Below, piece after piece: positions 23,101 to 38,100 of a DNA stretch of 64,000 nucleotides. This DNA comes from Achatina immaculata (Eukaryota; Mollusca; Gastropoda; Stylommatophora; Achatinidae). The translations under genes were made by a program, and so were the position numbers. Under the pieces are notes generated by a model. It saw only the letters and a program-made list of their open reading frames with translations, did not search any database and was not told where the DNA came from. Within the stretch, counting starts at the first letter, position 1; every line of letters starts with the position of its first letter. Where the stretch lies: NCBI GenBank assembly GCA_009760885.1, contig CM019691.1:31992814-32056813 (forward strand), in the 5' to 3' direction.

Positions 23101-26100
23101 TCCGATCTGCAACTCATCAGGCTCCAAAAAACAGGCAAACGCTTCTGATGCTGATTCAACCTCCATTATGAAGCTGAAGCTGGTGGCTGCACAAGTTCCT
23201 GATCTATTTGTAACAGGTATGCCACTGTGTCAAGCAACAAAGCCTCACTCACTTCTTAGACCTTGAGACACAGTGCCATCTGCTGGCCATGATAACTATG
23301 AGCATATAATGAATGCTATGGACATTCTTAACTGTGAATACATTTTACACCGCCGATCCTGTTTAATGTAAAATAACTGAAGACTATCACTCAATATCTT
23401 TGACCACAAGTTTTGCAATATGTAAAACACATTGTTCATATGAAGCTATTTACTGATATCATCTGCATTCAAGTAACAAGACTGTGGCAAAGTTTAAAAA
23501 AAAAAACACTTACCATATTCATTCTGAATCCAGTTGTGTTCTATAAAATAATCAATGTTACTCAAGGTCTCTTTTTCTGAATACTCCGGTACCAGAATTG
23601 GCACATATGGGTCAAGCGCTTCAAAGCCCTGAAATGTCAGTAAAATGGCAGCTTCATTCATAACATGCAAATCATGGGAGGTTTTTTTTTTTGTTTTGTG
23701 AATAATAATGATGCAGAAAGAAAAAAGATGGCTAGTTACATCAGATCTGACAAAAGAAACGGCATAGTTGAGCTGGCCAAGTGCTCACAGCAGGAAACAG
23801 CACACAGACATAACAGAGACCGATCTGCCAAGACCAAAGTAGTAAATCTTTAAAGCCTGCACTGCTCGTGTCCTCATTTCTTTCTTTTGTCTTTTTTCTT
23901 CAAGTACACCAGAGCTATGCGATCAGTCAGTCATTTGCACATCCCTTGTGGAACTTTGCCCACCTTTGAGCTGTGTGATATATGTATATATATATGTAAT
24001 TTTTTTTTAGGAAACGGCAGAAATATTTACTCATACTTAATAGTTCTTGGAAAGAAAGAATGTCAATGAGGGAAACAGAAGATTGGGGGGAAGAGAGGGA
24101 CTTAATAAAGTGGACTTTTGAAAAAAAAATTTGTTGACAAGGTCAGACAGAATAATATAAAAGTGTGACCAGAGACTAGACATCAGTACCAAAATAGTCA
24201 AGAAGCAAACAAAACTCATCTTGTTTCTTCACAAAAGTTTTTCTCCAATATGTGTCCAATTCAATTTTTAATATGATAATTATGGAAATAAGTAAATGTT
24301 TTTTGAATTATAAATATGAATTTCCAATGCTAAGGCCATCATATATGGGGGTCTTAATGTGGAATAGAGCCAAATTTTCAGTCAAATTTGAAACCATGTC
24401 TCAAGAACAATTGGTGTGGAATTAAGCTCAAATTGAAAGCAAATATTCATAATCATCCTTTCTTGCACTGACAGATGCTATTAGCGTGAAAAATAATGGT
24501 TTGATTTATATTAATTTTTTTTGGTCAAAAAAACTATAGTGTATGTAAAAAATAAGAGATGTACCATATTAAATGGCAGGCTTTTAAATGAACTCCTTCA
24601 TATAAAAAAAATTGCTTTTGACAGTGAACAATAAACATTACAAAGAATATCCAGCCCAAATTTCTAAGCATGCGCAACATGGCATCTTTATTGTTGCTAC
24701 ACAGATAATCAAATTACAGGAAATAAAGTCACGTGGTTTTGGACATTACTTTTTGTGTATGCTTGCAGGAGAAAAGCCAAATTCACACATTTTGTGTTTA
24801 TGACTTCATCGCAGGTAACTGTTTAAAAATTGTACATTAAATGAGTATTTTCACTGGTTGGTTTCCTCTTCTTCATACACATTTAGCGGTAATGAGTGGT
24901 GCCCTGATTTTTGTGATGCACCTTCTGGCTGGGTACCTCAGACTTCAGCACCTTTCTTTGCTAGGGCAGAGTGTGGTCTTTCTCGGACTGCCATGAAGAC
25001 AGTGATGTAGGCTGGCCTGGCCAAAGCTTTGTTTTCCAGCCTTGGGTGGCTGCACTTAACCCCCTTCTTCATATCAAGCCCAATGGCTTTGAGACAGTTC
25101 TACAGAGACACTCCAACTTTGATATCAGGAATCTGATCAACAATATCCATTCCCTACCACCTATAGTCTGCTGGCTGTTTTGTTTACCTCATTCTGATAG
25201 CCATTATAGTAGAGATCCATAAGCTTGTCATGTCCTACATTCACTGGTTTCACATCAGATTTTCCTCATCCCTGCTGGTGATCTCCATGTCCCTATCTGC
25301 CCACCATCCTGACATTACAATTAGTGTTGATTGCTACAGATTTCTGGCCTACAGAAGTTGGTCAGAGTTTTTCAGCAAATCAGATTTATGAGCCCTGTCT
25401 CACAAAGACTATGTTAAGATAAGTGTGTTCTCAACACACTTGCTCCCAGGGGGAAACTGGATGGTTTAAAATGAATGTTAATGAAGAGTCCAACTTCCAA
25501 TGACATCTTTTTTTTTTTTTTTTGAGAGGTGGAAATTAAAACCAATGACCATTCCAAAGCTACAACTGGCAGCAATATTCTGATTTTACAACAAAAATTT
25601 ATCAAAAATACATTTTTCAGATACACTGTTTTTGATGAAAATCAATTTCATACAAAGTAACTGCAGTATATGAAGCAAGACATAAAATCAAATTCAAATC
25701 ACTATTTAGAAAAACAGTTAACTCATTTTTAACTGTTTGACCCAAATTTTATACCTGTCCACAGTTTAAAAATAAAACATTCACATTTAAAACAAAACAA
25801 AACAATCGACACAGAAGCTACAAATATGCCAGCAAACCTCCTGTCCAAGCAAATACTTGGGCGTGTAGTTTTCCCTCTGTGACAGCATATTTACGGTTTC
25901 ATCAACAATGCAGACAACAACTCCCTGTGTCTACCACAGCATAAGATGAAAACAGAATAAAGATTAAGACAATTTAAAAAAAAAACATGCAATCTGTATT
26001 TTAAACTCATAAGAAACAGCCATGCATCCCTCCTCTTCTATAGTCTCTCTGGAACTGCACGCCTGTCTTCTCCGAAGCTGACATCATGAAATGCAAGCAC

Positions 26101-29100
26101 TGGAAGTGGTTTACAGTGACTCACATGAGATTCCTGGACTGACTCTTGAGAGTATGTCCCACTTCTACGGAGACCTTGTCAAGACCTAACCTGGTTACAA
26201 TGACCACCATGCAACTGATCCTGCTCCAACAACCCAGCAACTGTTTCTGATGCTGGCTCAACCAGCAGGGTCGAGGTACACCACAAGGGGGAAGGACACA
26301 AATCTTGGTCAACTCTAATTCACCAGTTCCAATAACTGCACTGTCCCTTCAGCACAACAATCTCTGCTTCTTCAAACACAATCAAGTCAAAATGCTTAGA
26401 TAATAACCAAATGAAAGTTTAAAAACTAAAATATTAAGATTATAAAATGGCATCTGAATTGCTGGGGTTTTTTGTTTTTTCAGTTTACAACCTTTCCTGA
26501 AACTAAAATCATATCTTGCATTGTCCACAACAAGTCAATTTTCAAAGTTAATCTATAAACTTAATGGGTGTCTTCTTTCAGTTTCCCGTTCTAATGGGCC
26601 TGTTAAAGGTAATTTATTTGCTTAATGGGTTTACAATAATGATGCTGCTGCCTGCATCTTTCTAATGTATCAATTTACGTTTTATGTCACTGCAATAACA
26701 ATTTTTTATCTTGCCTGCATCTTTCTAACGAAGGCTGCCAAAATGTTAGTCTGTTTTTTTTTGTTTTTGTTAATACTACATTCACCCTTATTTTTCTGGA
26801 CTTACTTTTATTCTTGTTCACACAATTTAACTGCTGCATGCTTCCACTGATGATTAATCCAGTCTCATGCTACAATGTGTCCAAATGTATAAACCTTCAA
26901 TCTAACACAGCCATTCAAACTCCTCTTTGAAAACTTTAAAAATAAAATAACTATAGTCATATAGTTTTCTTCTGTCCTTGTGAGTTGCTGTAAATGCTAA
27001 ACATAACCATTTCATCATTTTACTGGTAAAGTATGGGTATTCCTTGAGGTCTAATTACAAAGAACATTCATGAGTTGTGGCTATTGTTCAACAGGATTAG
27101 AGGCAGACAGCCCTTCATCTCACTTATCTTTCAGTAAGATTAGAGTTAATCTGCGGTGCACATAGCAATATGTCTGTAGTTCAGTGTTAGCTATTAAAGA
27201 TGGGTAGTATGTAACAATAATAACTATTACTACTCAATTCATTTATGATGGGCATTATGTTATCACTTTCTTCTTCTTGTTTCTCATGCATAACATGAGT
27301 TTTTTTTCCTCCCCAAGAATTCTAAGTCAACTGCAAGAGATCAGACAATTCTCACAGTTTTTATTTTATTTTCGTGTTGAATACATATGTAACCAGCCAT
27401 TTTTTTTAACTGTTAAATGTATGCAACAAAAGCACTTACCCATGTTGGACTCAGCATTTTCTTGAAATTGTAAATGAGAGAGATTTCATTTGGATGTAAC
27501 TGTAAGAAAAGTGATGGAAGTAAAGTAAAATTTTGTTTCATTTGTGACATTCAGTATCAGTGTGTTCATTTTTGGCTGCTATTGGATTATAGCTCAGGTA
27601 AGCATAGATCAGAATTGAGATGTGGACAGAGAAGAAGGAGAAGATATGACAGAAATAAAGATCATCAAAGAAAAAATTAACTGATAAAAACCCATACTTT
27701 TCAAGACTGCTTTACCATAAGAAAAGGTTTATAAGTCAACCTCCATGGGAAAAAAACAAAAAATCAGTTTCCAGGGAAGCCTAGTGCTTGCTACTGATGC
27801 TCCCAATATCAGACTGTACTGATATATACTGCTTCTATGGTCTCATCAACTAAGCAAAATTAGGAAATACAGTCGAACCCATTTAATATCACATTGCTTT
27901 ATGTCACCACCTGGTTACTGTCACATAAATCTGTATCCTCGGCCAACTCCCATAAGTAATTAGTAGGCTTTACTCCCATTAATATCACCCTGCTTATTGC
28001 CACAAATCAGTTAATGTCACTGTATTTTTGCACCCGGAGGAGCTAAAGACCCCACTTTGAATCACAGACTGGGTGAGTACAAGCTACAAACATCTCACAA
28101 AGCGTTATCAGATTCGCGATTCATCAAAGAAGAGGCTGGCCGTTTGATCACCAAGTAATTGTTGCATCAACCTTTTGAACATGTGGGCACTGAAACTCAT
28201 GTGGCTTACCACAGCTGCCCTTTTGTGATTAAAATCTGGCTTTTTTAAGTCATTGGCTTCTTTATCAAGACGTGGGTGGTATTAAATTGGCAACGTGAGG
28301 TGATAGTCAGACTCAAATAGTGTACTGTGAACCGTATAGCCGGGAATTTCTCTTTGGTTCTCATTGTGATAGATAATGGCTACTAAACGCAAACATGTTG
28401 ATCTGGATTTGAACGGTAAAATGAATATTCTGAAGCAAGTTGATGAAAAAGTTACAAGAAATTGGTGTTTCAACTGTATCGAAACTTATTAAAAACCGAG
28501 ACAAAATGTCACTCGTCTTTAGTTAGGTCAAACTGTAAGCAATGGTGTGCGAGTTCCTACATGGATATTGAGTGTGCTCTGCTGAAATGGTTCAGACACT
28601 TCTGTAAAGCTGCCTGTGTGCGGTCCCATGCTGGAGAAGTCACAGAACGTTTTGTGAAAGAAATGGATATGCTTGACTGGAAGTGTTCGAACGGCTTTCT
28701 TCAGCACTTTAAGAAATGCCACAACATAACATTTAAGGTCACTTCAAGTGATTAATGATTGGATTTCTCACTTGCAAAATTTCTGGATGCGTACAGCCCA
28801 GATGACATTTTTAACGTGGATGAAACAGGTGTGTTTTATAAACTGCTACCGAACAGAACTTTATGTTTTTGTCATGAGAAGTGCCACGGTGGCAAACGTT
28901 CTAAAGATCACTTAACAGCTGTCGCGTGCTGCAACATGTCTGGCACTGAGAAGACTCTGCTCACTGTTATGGGAAAGTCATGAAATCCGTGGTGCTTCAA
29001 GAACATAAAGAGCCTGCCTGTCACTTACAAGGCTAACCAGCGTGCTTGGATGACAAGTGAAATGTTTGAGGACTGGGTCATTTCTTTCGACAACAAAATG

Positions 29101-32100
29101 AACAGAAAAGTTTTGTTGTTTGTTGACAACTGTCCAGCACACACTAACGTCACCAATCTGATGGCTACAAGGCTTGTTTTCCTGCCACCTAACACACCCA
29201 GCGTGTTGCAGCCTTGCGACCAAGGTATCATTTACGCCTTCAAGCAACAGTACAGAAAGCAAATAGTGCATCATGTGCTGCATGCTGTGGAAGATCGACA
29301 TCGAGATAGTGATTAATTTTAGGCATGCGGCATGGAACAGCATCAGTCAGTCAACGATTATGAACTGCTTTTGTAAATTGCAGTTTACTAAATTGCCTGA
29401 GCCAGTGATCAATACAAATGCTGGCGATATTTGTGACGTTCCCCTGGACTTGATCACAGATGAAGAGTGAGCAGCAATTTCTGATGGAACCGTCACATTT
29501 GATCAGTTCGTTTCAGCTGATGATGGCTTGCTATTAACAGAAATGTATTCAGAGATCATCACTAGTTGCAGTAAAAGCAAGGCAGACAGCGACGCCGAAG
29601 ATAGTGCTGATGACGTCAGTGAGTACATGGATCAGACGCCCACCAAAACTGTTTCTTACGCTCAGTCTGTAAGCACGTTCAAGACTGTGCACTTGTTCAT
29701 TTACAGTATGCCTGATGTGACACAGGACTTCTCAGTGCTCTATCATTTTTAAATGACTTTTTTAATTCTTATCTTATATCCTTCCCGTGCCGTTAAACGT
29801 CACATTGGGCTCGCAAGGTAGTTCACCAATTTTTCCTGTTTTCGGTGACTTTTCAACTTCATCAAGGGATTTTATGCATAATAATTTGGCCTCTCTTAAC
29901 AATGTCCACTTTAGAGTTTCACGTGGTCTGCCTCTTTTTCTTCGGTCTGTTGTGTTCCACTTGATAGCTTGTTTTGGGATTCTCTAATCGTTTCTTCTCA
30001 TGTGATCAACATATGTCCATCTTCCTTTCCTGATCACCCACGAGACTAGTTGTTGTTCAGTCATCTTTCTTATCTCTGCATTGTTCTTGAATTTGTTCCA
30101 CTTGATGCTGAGCATTTTCCTTAGGCATTTGTTTTCAGAAGTCTAATTTCTTGTCTATTTCTTTAGTTGATTTCTAGCTTTCACATGCATAAATGAGGGT
30201 GGATATTACATTTTTTATTAATAGACCAGTTATCACTACACAATGCAAAATCATACAATTTTTTTAGTACTACTGCTGACAAGTCAGATGCTGCTTAATT
30301 ATAGTGTTTTCTATATTGTAAGACTAAGACTTACTGTAATTTGTGATTAATATATTTTGTGACTAATATATTTTGTGATTAGTACATATTGTGTCCGATG
30401 ATGATAGCTTTGGCTGTTTAATGTGTTTAATGTAGCAAATGTGGGACAGACATACACACACACACACACGCACACACACTGGCCCAGTTAAATCCTTTTT
30501 AATGGACTCATGTTTATGTCAACTCCACTTACTGTCATCACATTTTGATGGTCTTGACGATGTGACATTACATGGTTTCGACTGTTTATTGGCTAGGCAA
30601 CAACTTGTTTTGAGAAGGACTTCATATTTAGATACGAAAATATTGAGCCATTAATGTTACTACTAACATCAATACAATGCAAGCTAGTGCATATTCCTCT
30701 GTATACTACAGAATTAAGAGAGGTAACAACTGCAGTAAAACTGGTTCTAGTAATGAAAGCAGATGGATGTGTATGATTCAGTTTTACAAAAAAGACAGAA
30801 AGAGTGGGGAAAGTGGGCAGAAACAAGAATGGCAGAAAGCAAGATGAACACATACAAATGAAGAGCAGCTTACTAGGAAGAGACCAAAGAAACATTAAGT
30901 CTGCATTTTTCATCTATTTTTTTTTTCATGTTTTTATCACTTGTGGTGTTTCTGTACGTGATCCTTGACAAAAAAAAGGCTTTCGCCAAAATATTGGATT
31001 GTTGTATGTTGTATGTACAATTCCTATGATGCTGGCTAATATTCTTCCTCCTCTTCTTCGTCATTCACTCAGACCTCAACACTAATTGTGAAATTTCAAC
31101 TGCTAACAAATTAACAGGACTATGCTACGCCACTCTTCTCCTCTTATCACCTGGCAGGACACAATGCTTTTGAAAAATGCAGGTTTTATGTTATTTCTGA
31201 CAGGATGCTTGGGTCTGTTCTCCAGAATTCTCTAGCTGTTCCTTTACCGGAGAATATGAACTAGAGAACACTGTTATTTAACATACCAGTTTCTTGTCTG
31301 GACTTCTCAATGAGTTCTTACAATCCCAGTGGACAAAGAAAGCATTCACAGAAGAAACTCCAACAAATATTTTGAACCTGTGGAAGTACATTTTAAAAAT
31401 AGCCATTTCAACACAGTTACATACCTGTAGGCTTCATGCTACAATTGTGAAGATAAAAGTTACTGGAAACAGAATAAGTACATTTATGTAATACTCTTGT
31501 GTGATACAACTGTGGATATGGTACAATAGTAAATACTCAACAGCTAGGCGACAAGCCAGTGAATGTAGCTTATTTTTTCCTCAAACACTTTAGACTGCCA
31601 GTGTACTCTCTATCATCATCTTTTTTTTGTTTTACACACACCACAAAGCATTTCTGTCTTGAGCAAGGGCTCTTAACTACTGGGAAATTTCCTCTTTGGG
31701 GGGGTTAAAATTTCATGAGAGGAAAATTCAGAAAACAGAGACTACAGACTCAACTGATCTTCCTACAATGTAGAAAAAGTATTCCAACAGGTCCAATTCA
31801 AACTGTTGGAATAGTGATCAACACTGTAATGAAGATCAACTGATTCTGTCAATCTGTGGTCCCAAACATAAAATTCCCCACTGGCTTGAAAACCCCCCAC
31901 TGGCTTGAAAACCCCTGGCCTGTACTTCTGTTCAGTCTAGCTATGTTCAGTCTAGCTATGTTCAATTTATATTTCTATATCCTCAATAAGTTCACTGCAT
32001 GTGCTTTGTTAACTCAAGCTGTTGAGTATGAGTGGACAATGGTTGAATGTACAAGTTTTGTTTTTTTGCACTTGTAGATAAGAGTAGAAGTCTCTACTAC

Positions 32101-35100
32101 TGCTGTATGCAACAGTGTGAAAGATGAGATATAGAGGGCAGAAACATGGTTCAACTTGCCCAATCCTTCAGCCTTTAAAAATAAAGTTCATGTATGCATT
32201 CCTTTTATGTTAGAAAACATCACAGCAATTCATTCTTACAATAACTTTTTTGTTTTTCTCTGCCTGGCTCTGCTCTTTTGGTGATGTTGTGCTTTTATAA
32301 TCCTCTTTATAATCCATTATTCTCAAATTTCCTTGTCCTTCTCCCCTTTATCTTCATCTTTTCTATTATCTTCTTCCACTGATTTGTATTCATATTCTTG
32401 TTCCCCCCCCCCCAACCCCCCAATCTTTCATATACTTTCCTGTTCTTATTCTACTGTCTTATCCCAACTTTCTTTATTCTTTGCATCTTCATACATCCTT
32501 CTCTGTTAATCTTAAACAGTCTTCCTATGTACTTTTGTGCATTTCTTTCCCTGGCTTCTTGCCTTTTGTCTTACTCCAAACTTCTAGCTAGCGCTGCCTA
32601 TCTTACTTATGTGGACTCTCAAGTAGAAATAACTAATGACCTCAATAATTCTTACTTTCAGCAGAAAGAACTAAGACCTACCCTTGTTATAACCTAACTA
32701 GCAGTGATTTAAAATAAGTTTATCTTCTATCCCAAATTTGCCATAAGAATACTTAAACAGTCATAAATAGAAAAAAAAAAAAAAAGAAGGAAAAAAAAAA
32801 AAGAATTAAAAGAATTAATGTTGCACCTTGGAGGACACTTCAGCAATTACTTCAGTATGTCACTTACTCTCGCAGTGAGAAAAGGGAAACAACAACAATA
32901 AATAAAAAGAAAAAAATTACCTCCCTGCCTGTGCCTGGTGTCTGAGCTCTTTAAGAACGGCCCCAACACAGTCCGAGGAGAACTTTATACGAGAAAGGCC
33001 CTGCCAGCAAATACAAAATATGTTTCTAACAATACTATATACCCTGAAGAAACAGCACTAAGGCCTATGTCTTGATTAGCTTGAGAATGTGGATAAATCT
33101 TCTCTCAATTTAGAAGAGTCGTGAATGCAGTAAAATTCAAGCTTTCTTTCAAATCCCTATTATTTTCTTCTTCTTCTTCAAACACTTTCAGGCACCAAGT
33201 TGGATGCCTTTGAAGAACGATGCCGTTCGTCTTGGGCTGTCAAGATCAGCATACAGCTTGTCATGGTTTGGTACAGGTGATGGCCAAAAATGGCACCTCG
33301 GATTTTCAAATGAAGGACAGCCCTGTGACATGTGCTAGGCTGTCATTTTGTCGGTACCACAGGTACAGGTCAGCCTGTTAAATATGTGATGTCTCAATCT
33401 GCTGCAGGCTGTTCTGAGTCTAAAGATCTTGACTTGTTCTTTGCTAAGGTGGTAGCAGGCATCATTCTTCTGATATCCTGAATGTTCTTTTTCCCCCATT
33501 TTTTCTTGTATTTGGCTTTTATCAGTGTTTTGGCTTCATCATATGAGAGGCTTATGTCAGCCATGGGAAGCTCTCCACCTCTCTTTGCCAGAGCACTGAC
33601 CAATCCCATTATTTTGACTCACAAACTGGATTGAGTAAAATTAATATTTTCTTTAAATACATCCTGTGCTACAACAAAATTATTTTTTTTTTAAAAGAAA
33701 GAGAAAGAAATAACAAATAATACAAAACAAATGAAATAGAACATTTTTTTTTCCTGCTGGCACTTCAATAATGTTTTATATTTATGAAGTGAACATGCAA
33801 GCCCTGAATATGTGAAAACCATTTTTAATTATTGGCCTTACAGGCACCCTCTGAATGGCAAGTGATTGCACTAACTACTATATCACCATGCCAGCATAAA
33901 CATTACGAATCTCAACCAGTTTTCTATGGTTAATTTAACAAATATTCATACATATAGACTTGATTAGCTTACAAATTTTATAAGCTCTTCTAATGGCGTT
34001 CCAACATCAGTCTTCTCACGTTTAGTCCAGATGTACTCTGATGTTGTCTGCAGACGTGAAACAAGATTGGATTCATGACACTGTACATTATGTGACAATT
34101 TTACCTTAACATACTTTACTGCTGTTAAGACGATTTGGAAGTTGCAATTTACAGTCCTGCCTCAGGTGTGTGGCTCTCAACAATATTTCATGTCTCTGTA
34201 GGACCACTTGGCCAATGTCTAGCCATCTTCTCCCTGAACGTTGTCTTGGTCTTACGTCACAACTCTGAGGCTGAAAGCCTGATGAGGCACTTGAACCACT
34301 TGAATTTTTTTGCTTTTCAAAGTGTTTTGCACATGCTGTATTTCCTGATGATGTAATTCCTCACACAAGTTAGATTAGCAGCTTTTTTTTTTTGAGGCAT
34401 GTCATCTCACACTGTGATAACTAATATAAAATAAAATCTGTGCCATCATGATATGCAACTACTTCGGGGGATTCTAAGCAGTCTTTGTTTTGTTTTTTTT
34501 TTTAACTTTTACAATGTTCATATCTCTATTCACAATATTTTTTTCTCCTTTCTTTTTCTGGAATATTTTAACTTAACTGTCAAAATCTGAAAATGGTAAA
34601 AGGTGAAATATAATATTTATTCCAGATTATGCTTCCATGTTTCTAATCTTAAGGTATAAACAAATTGTAGGAACGCTATAACCTGTGTTGGCTTTCCTAA
34701 ATCCTTGGTTTACTAATTTTCACTTTTTTTAAAAAACTTATTAACCTTGTGCTAGCTAAAGACATTTACACGTTTTTTTTCATTATATCTCTGAATGGTG
34801 TTAGCAAAGAAAAGTGTGAATTATGCTAGATGAAGAGGCAGAATCAACATATTCTAAGGACATATGATCAAACACTGCTGTCCTTTACTTTCAAATCTTT
34901 CAGCCTCCCTTGATTCTGTGTAAGAAAGTGACTCAGCCAATCAGCACCATCTGTTGGGAGATCATAACGACCCAACTTATATGTGGACTCGGTAATTTCT
35001 TTTTTCCAGCCTCGAATCCATGTCCCAGCTGCAAGATAAGAAACAATATTAAATGATTATGTTAACATGGGCAACCTCACTTATATCTTTAATGTTGAAA

Positions 35101-38100
35101 ATATTTAACAAAAAAGTAGACAGCTTTATTAATTAATGAGCTGTGATGTTTCAGTTAGCACCTTAAACATACAAAAATTATACAGGACAAAGAAATAGAG
35201 AAAGAAGATAAAATATAAATTCACAAGAATTCTATACAACAAATAGGAATGAAAGAAAAATAGGAGTGGGAAAAAAAAAAAACCCCAGAGAGTCTTAATC
35301 TAATGCAGTGAGGAGGTTCTGAATATGTGTTGCAAGTGAGGAAGGAGTAAAAACTTAGCACAGATGGAATATGACTGTGGAAAAAGGAAATGTTAAGTGT
35401 AGCTGAATTTCAAGTTCAAACCATGGAGTTCCAGTGTCCTATATTCCTGAATGTAGCAGTGGAAAACTGGTCTCAGACTGGGTGATCGCATGCAGAAACA
35501 GCCGTATGATATTATCCAGCATGCTTCTAGGCCACCCCTAATCATTTTAATGGCCCCATCCACAGAAGCAAATCTGATTTTCTGATAATAACTATTAAAC
35601 AATATCATTCTGATAAAAGAAAAGCTGACTGGTGCTTAAGAACCATTACATTCAGGAATATGGGACACTGGAACCACATGATTTGAACTCAAAATTCAGC
35701 TACACTTAACAATGATAAGCATACTTGTGGCACTAAAAAATGACAGCCAAGCATTTGCTGCTGGACTGTCCTGCTTATCTATGCAAAAAAGACACACATG
35801 CCATCACCAATACCAATTTAGACAAAATTGTATGGTGATGTAAACAACCTAAGGCTGCTGCCTTCTTCAAGAATATCCAACTTGACATCAGAGAATTTTC
35901 AAAGAAGAAGAAGACAACAATTTCTACTAAAGCACCTTATGCTGAGTCAAAACTCCAGCATGGCAGAAAATCTGAAAAGAATGCACAAAGTTGTGTGAAG
36001 CAAATGAACCAATAGTTAGGGGAAAAAAAAAACAAGTTCTCTGGTTCATTAATCAGATACCCATTAGTGTTACATACCAATTTTAGTACAAACTGACTGG
36101 AACACAATGAAGCAGGGTCTACTATTCTGCCCAAGAGGCCAGCCAATTGTAAAGCAGTACTATACCACTGTGTATGGCAATTATCTTTAAGAGCAACTTA
36201 CCCCATGGGACATGTACAATAATCCAATTATCCCTGTAGCAGGCATGCATGGCATGGTTCATCACAGAGTTTTTACCAGCCCCTTTCCGTCCATCTTTCT
36301 TATTTTAAGGAAAACCACGTTCATTCTTTATGTTCCACATGGTCTTGCAAAAATTAGAACCACCCAGTTTAGTTACAGCACATTTAACTCTTTCTGTCCA
36401 ATATAAACTCATTTTACTCACAGCTTCGCGTCCCTATTTAGTTTCATGTTTCATTCAGAAGCTGATTCCTCCAATCTACCTGTGTTCTTATAAAAGGTAA
36501 TGGTAAAGGTAATCTTGTCATGCCTTAGAGGAACATAGGGATATGGTGTTAGTGCCCATATTTTCCTTGACCTGTCAGCACACTACAGGGTGATATGGTC
36601 AGTATCACGCCTGGCTGCCTTTCCTTCCTCAACTCCAGAAGAAGTCGGGTACCCATTTCTACAGCTGGGTGACTGTGGTGCCTCCGAGCAGATTCGAACC
36701 CCTGACCTTCACCATGAGAGAACATTGTGTTCTTATGCCAGAGTTAAATTTATGAATACAATACTTCAACATGAAGCAAAATTGAACAGACTACTTCTTT
36801 TAAAATTTCATAATAATAAAATCTGACTGTCATGTGAACCACTTGTCCAATAAATCTTTGATAAAAGATAAGAAAAAAGGTTAACTCTATCCGGGCCACC
36901 TAAAAAAAAACACGGACGTCTCCGTCATTGCCATGCAAAAAGCACAGGTCTTGATATGTATAGGGGTATAGTTGTAAACGTGAATGTACAAAGTATAGTT
37001 GTAAACGTGAATGTACAAAGTATTTCCACTTTAAAAGTATACATATTATGCATGAAAATAGTTGTAAGATTTCATAAATGAAGAGTTTTTTTAGGAAAAA
37101 AAGAAGTAGTGTGATGATTTTAGCTGATAATTTTGTAGTGTTTACCATTGGTGATGCCTAGATGTACAATGTTTACCATTGGTGATTTCCAGATCTACTT
37201 AAATTTTCGTCCAATCTCATCGTGTGGTGGCATTCTCACTAAAATAATGTCTGAAATAACCTTCTAACTAATTCCAGTCCATTTAATAGGTCTAGATGTA
37301 CTTGGGGTACATTCAGGAACAGTGATCGGGTCATAGGACATGTCCTTATGTCTCCAAAATCACAATAAATATGGAAATTTCTCAGTTAAAACATCGATTT
37401 CGCTCAGTTGTTAGCCACGCTTTGGACTGAACTATGAAAGGTCACCAGACATGCTAAGTTTTACACTGCAATGAAACAAAATCACTATAATGACCATGGC
37501 AGGCACTAGACTAACAGGAAGAATTCACTATAGTGTCGATGGCAGGGAAAGAGTTAATGTTTGCTTTCAATTTTAACAACTTTTTGTATTGCTATTTGCA
37601 TTGTAAATCTCTTTCTGCTCTTCCAAGATGTCCCCTGAGAGTAATATTCCCTCATTGCAGTGTCTTTTCCCAGTGCATCTCTAATACTTTCACTGTAATA
37701 CTCTCATTGGATTTAATATCATTCAAGCTGTATCTTACTTCAACTCATGAAGCTTCATCTAATTTCCACCTTACCACTCTTATCTTTGGCTTGGAAAAAC
37801 TTTTAACATACCTCAATCAATTGAAACAAAAAAAAAAAAAAACCCAGAAAATAATGGGAATGGAATGGATGAAGAAGTTATGAAAATATCCACCACTGAA
37901 AGCTGAAGACAAGTAAGTCTGCAAGAAATTAGCTGAAAACTAATTCTGATAAGATTAGTCTGATAAGAATACACTGCAAGCTCAACTCTTAATCAAAATA
38001 TTCAAAAATGAAGAACCTCATACTTTTCGTTCTTACTGCTGCTCTGAATTTTTTCACCCTTATTGTTGCTCTGAATTTGTTCATTCTTACTGTTGCTCTG

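Larger units (their letters stand above)
27870..30584 (+). mobile_element. Tigger/pogo-type DNA transposon with both inverted ends
   Basis: The left end CAGTCGAACCCATTTAATAT (27870) and right end ...ACATGGTTTCGACTG (to 30584) are inverted repeats; the next blocks (ATCACATTGCTTTATGTCAC and its counterpart near 30548-30570) are also related. The target dinucleotide TA precedes the left end at 27868-27869; the right flank is TT, probably mutated. It contains a broken transposase gene and a nested LINE-B scrap (29768-30214). It lies in the DAP3 intron between exons 9 and 10. Confidence 0.8.

Noticed and set aside
33810..33900. SINE head in DAP3 intron
   Set aside because: ACTAACTACTATATCACCATGCC resembles the tRNA-like end of SINEs, but no body could be aligned; too degraded to list.
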